Made by a program: the position numbers and the translations under genes. This document shows positions 18,168 to 26,835 of a stretch of 64,000 bases of DNA, piece after piece (the first letter of the stretch is position 1; each line of letters opens with the position of its first letter). Origin of the DNA: a bacterium (lineage in GTDB: Bacteria; CSSED10-310; JAJRTK01); assembly GCA_024278345.1 (NCBI GenBank), contig JAJRTK010000277.1, forward strand, positions 1-64,000, read 5' to 3'. The notes beneath the pieces were generated by a model, which saw only the letters and a program-made list of their open reading frames with translations, was not told where the DNA came from and did not search any database.

Positions 18168-19256
18168 GTGATCGCGAAGACGGTTGGGGAGCGGATAGGA
18201 ACTCAGTCTTTGGCGCCAAGTACATCGGCCAGGCTTTCGGTCCTGATCGCTGGGTGTGGCGGGCAGTCAGTCGGCGCGGGCATTATCAAGGCACTGGCTC
18301 CACTACCTCGGTATCGCCTGGTCGCAGCCGATATGCGGCTGGATTGCGCGGCCCTTTTGAATGCGGAGGCGGCCTACCAGTTGCCCTCCGCCAGAGATCC
18401 CGCATACGGAAAAGCTGTCTTGCGCCTATGCCGACAAGAAGGCGTCCAGGCCATCTTGCCGGGCTCACACCCGGACACGATCCAACTCAGCAAAATGGCG
18501 GAGACGTTGGAAGATCAGGGAGTTCGGGTCATCGGCAATCCCTGGCCCTGCGTCAAAGCGGCAACGGACAAGTTGAAATGCATGCGTCTTCTGGCCAGGC
18601 ACGGCGTTCCTGTTCCTGACACCGAACCGGGTGACAATTGGGACTCTCTGGTGAAGCGCGTGGGGTTTCCCATCATTCTCAAACCCCGTTGGGGCCAAGG
18701 AAGCAAGGGCGTTCGGCTGGTGAGTAGTCGACGAGAGGTGGCTCTGTTGCTGGAACTTCACGAGATCTCCGGAGATGAAGTGATCGTCCAGGAGGCCATC
18801 GGCTCTGATGGAGAGGAGTTCACGACGGGCCTGATCCTAGGGTTTTCAGGCGATCTTTTGGGAGCGGTGACGCTCCGGAGGAAGATCTGTAGTGGCTACA
18901 CGGGAACGGCTCTTTGCGAGCCTTCCTTGGAGTGCGAAACCGTGGCAAGACAGGCGGCGGCGGCGCTGGGAGCTCGGGGCCCGTTCAATGCTCAAATGCG
19001 CCTTCATCGCGGCGTGCCAACGATTTTCGAAATCAACCCAAGGTTCTCAGGTACGACTCCCATGCGGGCATGGCTGGGTCTGAACGGCCCCCATCTCCTG
19101 ATTCAGAGTTTTCTTTTGGGAATCGAAAAAATCTCTGCTCCGCCGCGGAGGGGGGTCCTCGTGCTTCGGGATCTTCGAGAGAGCTATTTCGAAGAAGCCG
19201 ATTTGGAGAAGATTATCTCTTTGGAGGACCGGGTTTCGATCTTTCCCAGGGGCTGA
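18168..19256 (+). CDS. ATP-grasp ligase, carbamoyl-phosphate-synthase-like
   Basis: The 362-residue protein shows the three-part ATP-grasp architecture. An N-terminal Rossmann-like preATP domain (VLIAGCGGQSVGAGIIKAL) is followed by the ATP-binding lid with PIILKPRWGQGSKGV at about residues 165-180, and by the metal-binding end with FNAQMRLHRG and IFEINPRFSGTT. These match the CarB-like subgroup often found in polysaccharide and peptide-modification loci, which ligates a carboxylate to an amine with ATP hydrolysis. The substrate is unknown. It starts at GTG 18168 after GGAAGGAGC. The downstream glycosyltransferase-like gene begins 53 bases after the stop, suggesting a shared role in making or modifying a surface glycan. 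Confidence 0.82.
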   Translation: MIAKTVGERIGTQSLAPSTSARLSVLIAGCGGQSVGAGIIKALAPLPRYRLVAADMRLDCAALLNAEAAYQLPSARDPAYGKAVLRLCRQEGVQAILPGSHPDTIQLSKMAETLEDQGVRVIGNPWPCVKAATDKLKCMRLLARHGVPVPDTEPGDNWDSLVKRVGFPIILKPRWGQGSKGVRLVSSRREVALLLELHEISGDEVIVQEAIGSDGEEFTTGLILGFSGDLLGAVTLRRKICSGYTGTALCEPSLECETVARQAAAALGARGPFNAQMRLHRGVPTIFEINPRFSGTTPMRAWLGLNGPHLLIQSFLLGIEKISAPPRRGVLVLRDLRESYFEEADLEKIISLEDRVSIFPRG

Positions 19257-19309
19257 GAGACACGCCTTTTCGCCGGTTTTACGCCTCCAGGGACAGGGCC
19301 CAGCAGACG

Positions 19310-21478
19310 ATGCGAACGAGTTTTCCAGCGTGGCGACGACCAGCACTTGCCGGTTGTCTAATGGCTGTTGCCATCCAGCTTCTTTTTCTGGACAAGCCAC
19401 TCCACATCGATGATGCTCTCTTCGTTCGAATTGCGCGGAATATCTTGCAGTTCCCCCTGGCGCCCTTTACAGGCCCCGATCTGTTTACGGGCGAGGTCCG
19501 CCAGCTCTTCATCCACAACAATCCTCCGCTGGCACCGGCCTGGCTGGCGGGGCTTCTGTGGCTGGGTGGCAGTCGTCTTTGGTTCCTGCACCTAGGGCAG
19601 ATCCCTTTCGTGCTTCTGTCTGTCTTTTCTTTTGCCTATTTGGCGGCTGGAGTGTGCCGACGACCCCTTTGGCCAACGCTGTTGTGGGCGACAAACACTG
19701 GTTTTCTACTGACGGGGCAACACCTGATGGCCGATCTTCCTGCCCTTGCCCTAGTTCAAGGGGGGACAGCGGCGCTGGTGGCCATGAAAAGAGACGAGAA
19801 CCCTTTCTGGCTTGTGGTCGCTGGCCTTTTGACGGGGCTGGCCATCGTGACGAAATATTCCATGGTCTTTTTTGTGATCTATCTTCCTTTCTTGGGGTTT
19901 GTCTTGGGGATACCGGCAAGCCGACTCGTCCTCATGACACTGCTGGCGGCGACACCCATGACTGTTTGGTGTGCGCACAACTGGGTCGTTCATGGAGAGC
20001 TTCACATCCTGGCGGACGGCCGGATGGGAAGAAGCTCACCTCTGGGGTTGAACTGGATGGCGGTGAACTGGATTGGTCAGAAGGCCATGGCCACCCTGTC
20101 GGAAATCGGCCAAATCGGAATTTTTCCAGGCCTGACGCTTTTCGTAAGCCTGCGCTGGAAGCAGCGCCGGATACTGTACTTTCCGGCAGTCGTTGCGGGG
20201 CTGATGGCTGCTCAGCTACCGGGTTACACCCCTTGGCAAGTGGCTCAGTATTTTTGTTGGGCGTTTCTTGGGTTGACGGTCATCTTGCTTTGTTGCATGA
20301 CGACCCTTGAGTGGTTGGGGAAAAACCGGACAACAGGGGGAATCGGCTCGCTAGAGCTCCTGGCCTGGGGCCTTCTTTTTTGCGCGGCGAGCGTCGTGGC
20401 CCTCCCCTTCGCCAGCGTGCGAATGCTTTTGCCGGCCGTGCCGCCAATGCTGCTTCTGGTTTGGCTCCAGGCGGAGCGGGTCGGGCTATCTGACGGGCAG
20501 GCTGGCGCCATCGTGGTTGGGGGACTGATCTTCAGTCTGGCAATATCGGCGGCCGACGCGCAGTATGTAGGCCTGTACCGAGGGCTTGCTCGGGGCGCGG
20601 CGGAAATCTCCCGCGGGGAGGGCGCAGAGCTTTGGTTTGCCGCGGAGGGTGGATTGCGACCTGAGCTTGAGCGAGTGGGTGGCCGCTACCTTCGAAAGCG
20701 TGTCGATAAGTTGCCGGTCGGGTCTCTTCTGGCTTTTCCTGTCAACGGTCACCGTTTTCGGATCTCGCCAAAACTGGCCGTTCTCCTTCACAAGGACCAT
20801 GTGCTGGACGCGAATTACAGCCTTCCATTCCGCTTGGAGTCGATGAAGGCCAGAGCCGGATTCTACGCCCATCCCAGCGGTTATCTGCCGGTGGCTTTTT
20901 CCATGGCCACCGCGGAGCGGCTCTACTTGATGCGAGTGGGAAGAGCGAATCCTTTCGCGAGGGCATTCCTGGAGGAACGAGATAAGGTGGTCGTGGCTGG
21001 CGCCGTGGAGGAAAATCTCCATCAGGTTGGAGCGGGGGTCTGGTCCTCCTTCCGTGCCCATCCGCCATCACTTCTCCGATTCCAGTTGGTGGCAGAACCT
21101 GGCGCCGGTCTCGAAGTAGGCTTTGGGATGATGGCCGAAATCAGTGGCCCCCGGTACGGGGACGGAGTCACCTTTCGAGTCTGGGGGTACACCGACAAGA
21201 GTACAGACCCCACTTTTGGGAAGGAACGGGACAGGGAAAAGCTTGACGACAACCCCGAAGTCAAGGGCCGAACGTTATTGTTGGAATCGTATATTGACCC
21301 AAAAAGCAGGGCCGAGGACCGCCGAATTCAGACGCACCAGATTCCGTTGAGAAAGCTTGTTGGAAGAATCGTCCTGGAGTTGGAAAACGACTGCGGTCCA
21401 CTGGACGACTGTCGGTGGGATTGGGCACTCTGGACAATGCCAAGCCTCATACCGCCGACCAAGTTTGCCGGCGATTGA
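19310..21478 (+). CDS. Multi-pass glycosyltransferase 39-like membrane protein
   Basis: The 722-residue protein has about ten hydrophobic helices in its first 400 residues. An early HIDDALF motif after the first helix resembles the acidic pair at the catalytic site of the PMT/ArnT group (family 39), which transfer sugars from polyprenyl-phosphate donors on the periplasmic face. The next loop contains HNNPPLAPAW, another family feature. From about residue 410 to the end the chain is soluble, with beta-rich sequence that probably forms a periplasmic domain. The open frame extends back to 18914 inside the ATP-grasp gene, but ATG at 19310 opens straight into a basic segment and the first helix. 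The acceptor is unknown. Confidence 0.75.
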   Translation: MRTSFPAWRRPALAGCLMAVAIQLLFLDKPLHIDDALFVRIARNILQFPLAPFTGPDLFTGEVRQLFIHNNPPLAPAWLAGLLWLGGSRLWFLHLGQIPFVLLSVFSFAYLAAGVCRRPLWPTLLWATNTGFLLTGQHLMADLPALALVQGGTAALVAMKRDENPFWLVVAGLLTGLAIVTKYSMVFFVIYLPFLGFVLGIPASRLVLMTLLAATPMTVWCAHNWVVHGELHILADGRMGRSSPLGLNWMAVNWIGQKAMATLSEIGQIGIFPGLTLFVSLRWKQRRILYFPAVVAGLMAAQLPGYTPWQVAQYFCWAFLGLTVILLCCMTTLEWLGKNRTTGGIGSLELLAWGLLFCAASVVALPFASVRMLLPAVPPMLLLVWLQAERVGLSDGQAGAIVVGGLIFSLAISAADAQYVGLYRGLARGAAEISRGEGAELWFAAEGGLRPELERVGGRYLRKRVDKLPVGSLLAFPVNGHRFRISPKLAVLLHKDHVLDANYSLPFRLESMKARAGFYAHPSGYLPVAFSMATAERLYLMRVGRANPFARAFLEERDKVVVAGAVEENLHQVGAGVWSSFRAHPPSLLRFQLVAEPGAGLEVGFGMMAEISGPRYGDGVTFRVWGYTDKSTDPTFGKERDREKLDDNPEVKGRTLLLESYIDPKSRAEDRRIQTHQIPLRKLVGRIVLELENDCGPLDDCRWDWALWTMPSLIPPTKFAGD

Positions 21479-21562
21479 TGGCCCGCCGGTAGTGACCGCT
21501 AAGGGGAAGGTGGGAAGAGACCGGGAGTTGGCTGAAAATGTCAGAATCACTATACTTCGTTC

Positions 21563-21716
21563 GGAATCTATCAGATCCGGTTTACAAGTCCACGCCCTAT
21601 AGGAACCCACCGTTCAATTGCGTGAATCCCGTCCGGCACGCCACCGGCAAGATGCCGGTGCCACCAGGGCGGCACTGCGGAGTGTAAAGCAAAAACACGA
21701 CAATTTGATAGGTGCC
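21563..21716. mobile_element. 154-bp MITE-like element, copy 1
   Basis: The element begins GGAATCTATCAGATC and ends in an imperfect inverted copy, AATTTGATAGGTGCC. It is flanked by CTTCGTTC on the left (21555-21562) and CTTAGTTC on the right (21717-21724), an 8-base direct repeat with one mismatch. It aligns without gaps to the copy at 40300-40453, roughly 80-85% identical by eye. Inside is a hairpin CCACCGGCA/TGCCGGTG. It contains no open frame large enough for a transposase. It lies between the glycosyltransferase-like gene and the BNR gene and could supply promoter or terminator signals. Confidence 0.8.
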
Positions 21717-21766
21717 CTTAGTTCCGGTTTCGAAGCGCTGTGCCTGTCAGTCATGGTAGGGGTTTG

Positions 21767-23836
21767 ATGAAGATTGTTTCTCTAGTCATCACCGTTGGTC
21801 TCTTGGTTACGGGATTGGCTCTCTGGGTTCCGCCAGTGGATGCGGGAAGTCGTGCGTGGAGTCTTGAAGGTCCCGATGGAGGCATTCCCGACTATTTGTT
21901 TGTCAGCCCCAGCAAGAAGAATGTCTGGATGGTCTCCAGGGGCTTCCTTTTTCGATACCGCGATACGAAAAGGGCCTGGGAAAGCGTGCCTCTGGACACG
22001 ACGTTCGATTTTGTGCGAAGCGTGGCATTTTCTCCGGACAATGACGAACATATCCTTGTTTCCACTAGCAGAGGCCGGGTCCTTCGGTCCTTCGACGGCG
22101 GTCAAACCTGGGAGGCTGCGGTCTTGGTGCCGGGATTGCTAGTCTGGCATGTTGCGGTGGATCCATTCGATAGCTCCCATGCTTTGGCGTCGATCTCGAG
22201 TATCGCGGCTGGGCTTTTTGAGACTCGGGACTTTGGGGCAACGTGGAAGAGGAGGGGGTTGGAAGGGGTCAAACCGGGAAAGATCTATTTCGATCCTAAC
22301 CAAGAGGGACATGTCTATGTTGCAAGTTCAAACTCTGGGACAATTTTCCTGACAACTGATGGCGGGGCAACCTACAAGCGCCTCTCGGGGGCATTGGGCG
22401 GGTTTCTCGAGCCGATCGATCTGCACCTGGGTAATACGACGATCCGGAAGAACGTGATGTTCGCGGGCACAACCAGCGGTGTCATCAAGAGCGTCGATGG
22501 GGGAAGGCGCTGGCACCTGGCGGGATTCCGGGACGCGGTGACGGGGCTGGCGATCCGGCGTGATGGTGTGATCATCGCGGCTTCCCTTCGGGGTTTGTGG
22601 GCGGGAGATCCTCGAGGTGACACCTTCGAACAGCTCATTCCCAAAGAGAATCCTCTGTACGGCTCGAGGTTCGATGCCGCGATCTTGCGGAATGACTTGC
22701 TCTATTTGGGATCGACGATTGGGGGCGTTCAGACGACCTCGACCCTTGGGTTGAGCTTCAACGCGCAAAACCGGGGCTTCAAGGGGGTCAGTCTCCTTTC
22801 CCTGGACGTCGATGAAACGACGGGAGATATTCTTGTGGGCGCCAGCTCGGGAGCCGGGCTGTATCTCCAGCGGGGAGACGACCTCTGGCGGCGGTGGCAA
22901 GAAACGGGGCGAAGCCTCAATCTCTCCGCGCCGAGGCTTCTGGCGGTCCGAAGTCGTCAAGATCGCAACAAATTGTATGTCGCTTCCACCAATGGAGGCA
23001 TCATCTACAGCACTGATGAAGGGGAGAACTGGACGAGTATCACCCTGAACACTTCCGGGGCTCTTCCCCTCCGCGTGGTTCTTCCGCCTGGCATCGACGG
23101 GCCGGACGGGTTGGTGATGGCAACGAATCTAGGTGTTTTCCAGTTTAGACGGGAGGTCAATGCCTGGGTGAAGCTCTTTCCCGAAAGCCTGGGTGAGGCC
23201 ACGGAGTTAGTGTACAACCCGGAGAATCCGGATCGGGTCTACTTGGGAACCGAGATCAGCCTCTACCGGAGCGATGACGGGGGAACGACCATGGTGGATC
23301 TTTCGAAGCCGGTGCGGGATCTGTTCGGAGACCCGCCGGGTGATCCGCTGCCCCTCTATGTTCAGGATATCGCGTTGGATCCTACGGACCCGAGGCGACT
23401 CTTGGTATCGTTTCGGGACCGGGGGGTTTGGCAGAGCAGGAATGGGGGAAACAGATTGGATCCCTACATTTTCATCGAGGCTCCCGAGTCTTTCCAGTCG
23501 CTGGCCATCAGCCCCCGGCAATTTGCCCATCAGTATTTCGGGACCCTTTTCAACGGCGTCATTCGGACGGCCAATGGCGGAAAGGACTTTGAGTCTTTTA
23601 GCGATGGGCAAGGATATCCGAACATCTTGGAGCTGGTTTTCGACAGGAAGAGACCGCTGACCCTGTACGCGCGCTTGAGGAATCTCGGGCTCGATGCGTA
23701 TACTTTCGGGGACGTGCCGGACCCTGAGCCGGTCGTTCCTGGACTTGGCGCCGCGGGAGTGGTTGTGCTTCTCCTGCTGTTTGGCCTCCTCCTGAACCCT
23801 GTTTGTTGGAGGAAGTTGACAAGCCAGGCTCAATGA
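21767..23836 (+). CDS. BNR-repeat (sortilin-like) exported protein with C-terminal sorting tail
   Basis: The 689-residue protein has a signal peptide (residues 1-23, MKIVSLVITVGLLV ... VDAG) and at least seven Asp-box motifs, including SFDGGQTW, TRDFGATW, TTDGGATY, SVDGGRRW and STDEGENW, which mark the blades of a Vps10/sialidase-type beta-propeller. The C-terminus has PEPVVPGLGAAG, then a hydrophobic helix VVVLLLLFGLLL and the basic end CWRK. That layout fits an exosortase substrate signal. The XrtH-like exosortase is encoded four genes downstream on the same strand, so the protein is the best candidate for its local substrate. ATG at 21767 has the signal peptide directly after it; the frame start at 21740 is less likely. 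A 7-bp hairpin with no T-run lies at 23836-23853. Confidence 0.82.
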   Translation: MKIVSLVITVGLLVTGLALWVPPVDAGSRAWSLEGPDGGIPDYLFVSPSKKNVWMVSRGFLFRYRDTKRAWESVPLDTTFDFVRSVAFSPDNDEHILVSTSRGRVLRSFDGGQTWEAAVLVPGLLVWHVAVDPFDSSHALASISSIAAGLFETRDFGATWKRRGLEGVKPGKIYFDPNQEGHVYVASSNSGTIFLTTDGGATYKRLSGALGGFLEPIDLHLGNTTIRKNVMFAGTTSGVIKSVDGGRRWHLAGFRDAVTGLAIRRDGVIIAASLRGLWAGDPRGDTFEQLIPKENPLYGSRFDAAILRNDLLYLGSTIGGVQTTSTLGLSFNAQNRGFKGVSLLSLDVDETTGDILVGASSGAGLYLQRGDDLWRRWQETGRSLNLSAPRLLAVRSRQDRNKLYVASTNGGIIYSTDEGENWTSITLNTSGALPLRVVLPPGIDGPDGLVMATNLGVFQFRREVNAWVKLFPESLGEATELVYNPENPDRVYLGTEISLYRSDDGGTTMVDLSKPVRDLFGDPPGDPLPLYVQDIALDPTDPRRLLVSFRDRGVWQSRNGGNRLDPYIFIEAPESFQSLAISPRQFAHQYFGTLFNGVIRTANGGKDFESFSDGQGYPNILELVFDRKRPLTLYARLRNLGLDAYTFGDVPDPEPVVPGLGAAGVVVLLLLFGLLLNPVCWRKLTSQAQ

Positions 23837-23914
23837 CCTATTAAACAATAGGTAGGTGAGCAATCAAGAGTTTAGGTGGATGAGTGGATGAGTGTGAAAG
23901 GAAGGAGGACAACC

Positions 23915-24499
23915 TTGAAAAGGTGCCTTTCGCTTGCAGCTATGATCGTTGTTCTTGGATTTGCAGGAGCAAACTTCGCCACGGCGAACACGTTTGTTTT
24001 CTCGCATCTCCTTGAGCAGTCGGGAACCCTTCTCGATACCCAAAACACTTTCGACACCACGATTTTCGTGGCTTATACCGAAGGCCAGGGTGGCGTGCCG
24101 GCAGATGCAACGGCGTCTTCTATCGACATTTTCATTTTCGATGAAGTCACCGGTGATCTGTTGTTGGCGGACGATGGCTCGACGGCCATCTGTGCTCCGT
24201 GCAATTTCCCCATGGGTTCGGATGGTTTGACCAACTCGTTCGATCCAACCGTGGGTGACAACAACACGGGTATCAGCCCTCGCAAGAGGAAGCTGAGCAT
24301 CGAGCAGATGATCAAGGATAAAAACGGCGGCAGTTTCCTTTCCGCCGGGATTGTGCTCGGTTATGTTATCGCGGTAACCAACGGAAACGTTGACGCCATG
24401 AATCTGACGAGCGCCGTGGTCAATGCCCGAAGCGGTCCCGCGGATCTTGCGGTGTTCGTTTTCGAGCCTCAGCCAATTGCGGCGGCGGCAGTGCGTTAA
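23915..24499 (+). CDS. Small secreted protein of the exosortase locus
   Basis: The 194-residue protein starts at a TTG with GGAGG six bases upstream; that start gives a textbook signal peptide MKRCLSLAAMIVVLGFAGA ... ATA. The upstream GTG at 23876 would bury the signal behind 13 residues. The mature part is beta-rich, Thr/Asp-rich, and contains a single CAPC motif in a surface loop. No sorting tail is present, so it is not an obvious exosortase substrate. I do not recognise the fold. It follows the BNR gene by 78 bases and precedes a strong terminator, so it probably ends the first transcript of the locus. Confidence 0.72.
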   Translation: MKRCLSLAAMIVVLGFAGANFATANTFVFSHLLEQSGTLLDTQNTFDTTIFVAYTEGQGGVPADATASSIDIFIFDEVTGDLLLADDGSTAICAPCNFPMGSDGLTNSFDPTVGDNNTGISPRKRKLSIEQMIKDKNGGSFLSAGIVLGYVIAVTNGNVDAMNLTSAVVNARSGPADLAVFVFEPQPIAAAAVR

Positions 24500-24521
24500 G
24501 ACGGTCGGATGATCGTTTTGT

Positions 24522-24566
24522 AGAAAGGGCCAGGGTCTTATGCTCCTGGTCCTTTCTGCCGTTTTT
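24522..24566 (+). terminator. Intrinsic terminator after the secreted-protein gene
   Basis: The 13-base arms AGAAAGGGCCAGG (24522-24534) and CCTGGTCCTTTCT (24545-24557) pair with a single mismatch around a 10-base loop, and five T residues follow at 24562-24566. It sits 23 bases after the stop at 24499, before the TPR lipoprotein gene. Confidence 0.8.
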
Positions 24567-24608
24567 CAGGGCTGGGAAAGTAGCAGCCCGAGTCTTCGAG
24601 GAAGCCCC

Positions 24609-25711
24609 ATGTCACGACGGTTCACTATTTGTCTTCTGGTGCTCCTGGTTTTGCGGGATGCGAGCAGAAGCCCCGCGAGACTTTCGCGCAGATCCAAAAA
24701 CAGTTTGAGGGAAAGAAAGTCATTCCCGTGGGGGCCGCGGCGAACCGAGCCGCTCTGGCTGAGAAGGAGGCGGGTGCAAAGAGGAATCCAGAGGATTTCG
24801 CGACTCAGTACAACTTAGCAGTCACCGCGCTTCAGGCGCGAAAGTGGGAGATCGCCCTGGCTGCGGCGGCCAAAGCCCACAGTCTCAAACCAGATTCTAA
24901 CGTCGCGCGAGAAATCTACGCCTACTGTCTTCAGCAGCAGGGAAAGCTCGATGAAGCCGCCAAGATCTGGGAATTGATCGTCACGAGCGAAAAGCCCTTT
25001 AAGTCGATGATCCGCAACAACCTCTGCAACTATTACAAGATCCGGAAGCAGTTCCAGAAGGCGGAGATGGAATGTCTTCAGGCACTTGAGGACAAAGATC
25101 TTTTCAGTCCTGAGATCGTCCACCTGAACTTGGGGGATGTCTATTTGCAGCAGGGACGCTTCCCCAAAGCAATCCAGGCGATCCAGGAAGGGCTTAAGAT
25201 CTCTCCCAACCTCCGGTACGCCCATCACCAACTTGGGCGGATCGCGCTCCTGCAGGAAGACTACTCTGGCGCGATGGAGGAATTTGAAAAGGAGACGGCC
25301 AATCCCAGGGCGTCGTGGGAAAGCCACTACTATCTGGCGGTGGCGGCGTCCCGCGTGGTTCCTCCTCAACTGGACCGAGCAAGAAAGGCCATGGAGAAAG
25401 TCGATGAGCTACGGCCAGGAGAGAGCGCATATCATCGGGCCGTCCTGGCAGAGCTGTACCTTGACGCAGGCAAGAGCGAGGAGGCTGGGAAACTCGCCAA
25501 AGAAGCAGTTGAAGGAATGCCTATTTTTCGCAAGGATCAGCGAAATCTTGCTTATTACGTCCTGGCTCGGAGCCTATCAGAGCTGGGCGAGACAGAAAAA
25601 GCGAAAGATTCCTACCAGAAGTTCCGAGAGACGGAATCGGCTGTCGATGGAACAGATCCCCAGCAGCGGAGGCGGATGAATGCGCTGGAACGCCTATTTG
25701 GCTCACATTAG
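24609..25711 (+). CDS. TPR lipoprotein with apparent frameshift in its signal peptide
   Basis: From about 24650 to the stop the frame encodes a helical protein with TPR motifs (AEKEAGAKRNPEDFATQYNLAV, LNLGDVYLQQGRFPKAIQAI, HHQLGRIALLQEDYSGAMEE). Upstream, ATG 24609 in another frame encodes MSRRFTICLLVLLV. Adding one T to the TTTT run near 24648 would join the frames as LVFAGCEQKP, a clean lipobox, giving a 367-residue lipoprotein. As written, translation needs a TTG at 24629 and yields a protein with no proper signal peptide. A sequencing error, a real mutation or programmed slippage are all possible. GAGGAAG lies in front of ATG 24609, supporting that start. The gene overlaps the next lipoprotein gene by 32 bases. 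Confidence 0.75.
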
Positions 25712-26216
25712 CTTGGTGGCGGGCCTACTTCTGTTGCTCCCGGCCTGCCGGACGGAGCAGAAACCCAAATCCCAGCAGACGCCCCAGATAGAAACTCACG
25801 ACATCGACCCCAAGCTGGCTCGGCATATTCGGGAGCGAGCCGAAGCCTATCTTGAGGCATTGAAGAACGACGACTTTGACGCAATGTGGGCCATGATCGA
25901 CGAGGGCTCGAAGAAAAAAACCGGCATCGCCAAGTTTGTAAGAATGAACGGGTACCGGAATGTGGGAGCCTTCTTTGGAATGCGGGTGGCATCGGTGAGG
26001 GGTATCGATGAGAAGGCGGTCCTGGTCAAGTCGGTGGTCCGGTTCCAGTATTTCGGCACGATCTTCCCCGACCCGGATCCGACTCCCGTCGTTTTCAACT
26101 GGGAGGAGAAATGGAAACTTGCCCCGGACGGCGAGTGGTACCGAGTGATTCCCGAACCCGATCCCGAGCGGCAGAAACAGCTTGAATCGGTCTGTAGCAG
26201 CAAGCGCCGGCAATGA
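25680..26216 (+). CDS. Lipoprotein of the exosortase locus
   Basis: The 178-residue protein begins MRWNAYLAHISLVAGLLLLLPAC, a lipoprotein signal whose acylated Cys is residue 23. The mature domain starts with a Pro/Gln-rich linker and continues as an alpha+beta fold (ARHIRERAEAYLEALKNDDFDAMWAMIDEG) reminiscent of NTF2-like or DUF4878-type domains, with the strand pattern VVRFQYFGTIF and VFNWEEKWKL. No catalytic motif is visible. Its start lies inside the end of the TPR gene, so the two are translationally coupled. The exosortase starts 76 bases downstream. Confidence 0.78.
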   Translation: MRWNAYLAHISLVAGLLLLLPACRTEQKPKSQQTPQIETHDIDPKLARHIRERAEAYLEALKNDDFDAMWAMIDEGSKKKTGIAKFVRMNGYRNVGAFFGMRVASVRGIDEKAVLVKSVVRFQYFGTIFPDPDPTPVVFNWEEKWKLAPDGEWYRVIPEPDPERQKQLESVCSSKRRQ

Positions 26217-26291
26217 CGGGGGCTGCTCGCCCTCTGGGCTCGGCTTTCCGGTGCCTCTTTGGGGCCGGCGGCGGCCCATGAAAGGAATGGC

Positions 26292-26834
26292 ATGTTCTTT
26301 CGGACCCGGCAATTGATTCGGGAGAACCGGGTTCTGCTCCGGTTCTACCTTCTCTTCGCGTACCTGGTCCTGCTCCTGTACCTCTGTTTGCAGATGGAGT
26401 TGACTCACCGTTGGATCGCCGTAAGTCTTCCTGGGTTCGTCGCCGGGCTGGTGGCTTGGTTCTTGTCTGTGGTGGGGATGGATGCGCAGGCGTTTGGCAC
26501 GACGGTGAGTATTGTGGATGGATTGAGTTTCCGTATCATCTACCACTGCACCGGACTCTTCCTGATGTCCATCTACGCTTCTGCTGTCTGGGCCTATCCG
26601 GCCACCTGGTTGGAGCGGCTTTTAGGTCTCGTACTGGGTTTGCCTGTCCTATTCGGGCTCAACGTCCTTCGTTTGGCCGCACTGGGGATCGTGGGAAAGT
26701 ATTTTCCCCAGTATTTCGATCTTTCCCACGAATATCTTTGGCAGGGCTTGCTCATCGTCTTCGTGCTGGTCCTTTGGGTCCAATGGCGGGATCGGATCGT
26801 GACGGGCCGGGGACAGCTTCGACTAGCGACATGA
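26292..26834 (+). CDS. XrtH-like exosortase
   Basis: This 180-residue membrane protein has about five hydrophobic helices and the three conserved exosortase/archaeosortase residues: Cys86 in YHCTGLF, Arg127 in NVLRLA and His146 in SHEYLW. Exosortases are transpeptidase-like enzymes that recognise and process C-terminal sorting tails on exported proteins. The short length and single-domain form, without an EpsI extension, fit the XrtH (IPTL-CTERM) group better than XrtA; the subgroup call is an inference. ATG at 26292 has AAAGGA upstream and avoids 11 extra residues from the frame start at 26259. A partner membrane protein begins immediately after the stop. Candidate substrates are the BNR protein at 21767 and the nuclease at 51978-58100. 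Confidence 0.85.
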   Translation: MFFRTRQLIRENRVLLRFYLLFAYLVLLLYLCLQMELTHRWIAVSLPGFVAGLVAWFLSVVGMDAQAFGTTVSIVDGLSFRIIYHCTGLFLMSIYASAVWAYPATWLERLLGLVLGLPVLFGLNVLRLAALGIVGKYFPQYFDLSHEYLWQGLLIVFVLVLWVQWRDRIVTGRGQLRLAT

Positions 26835-26835
26835 A

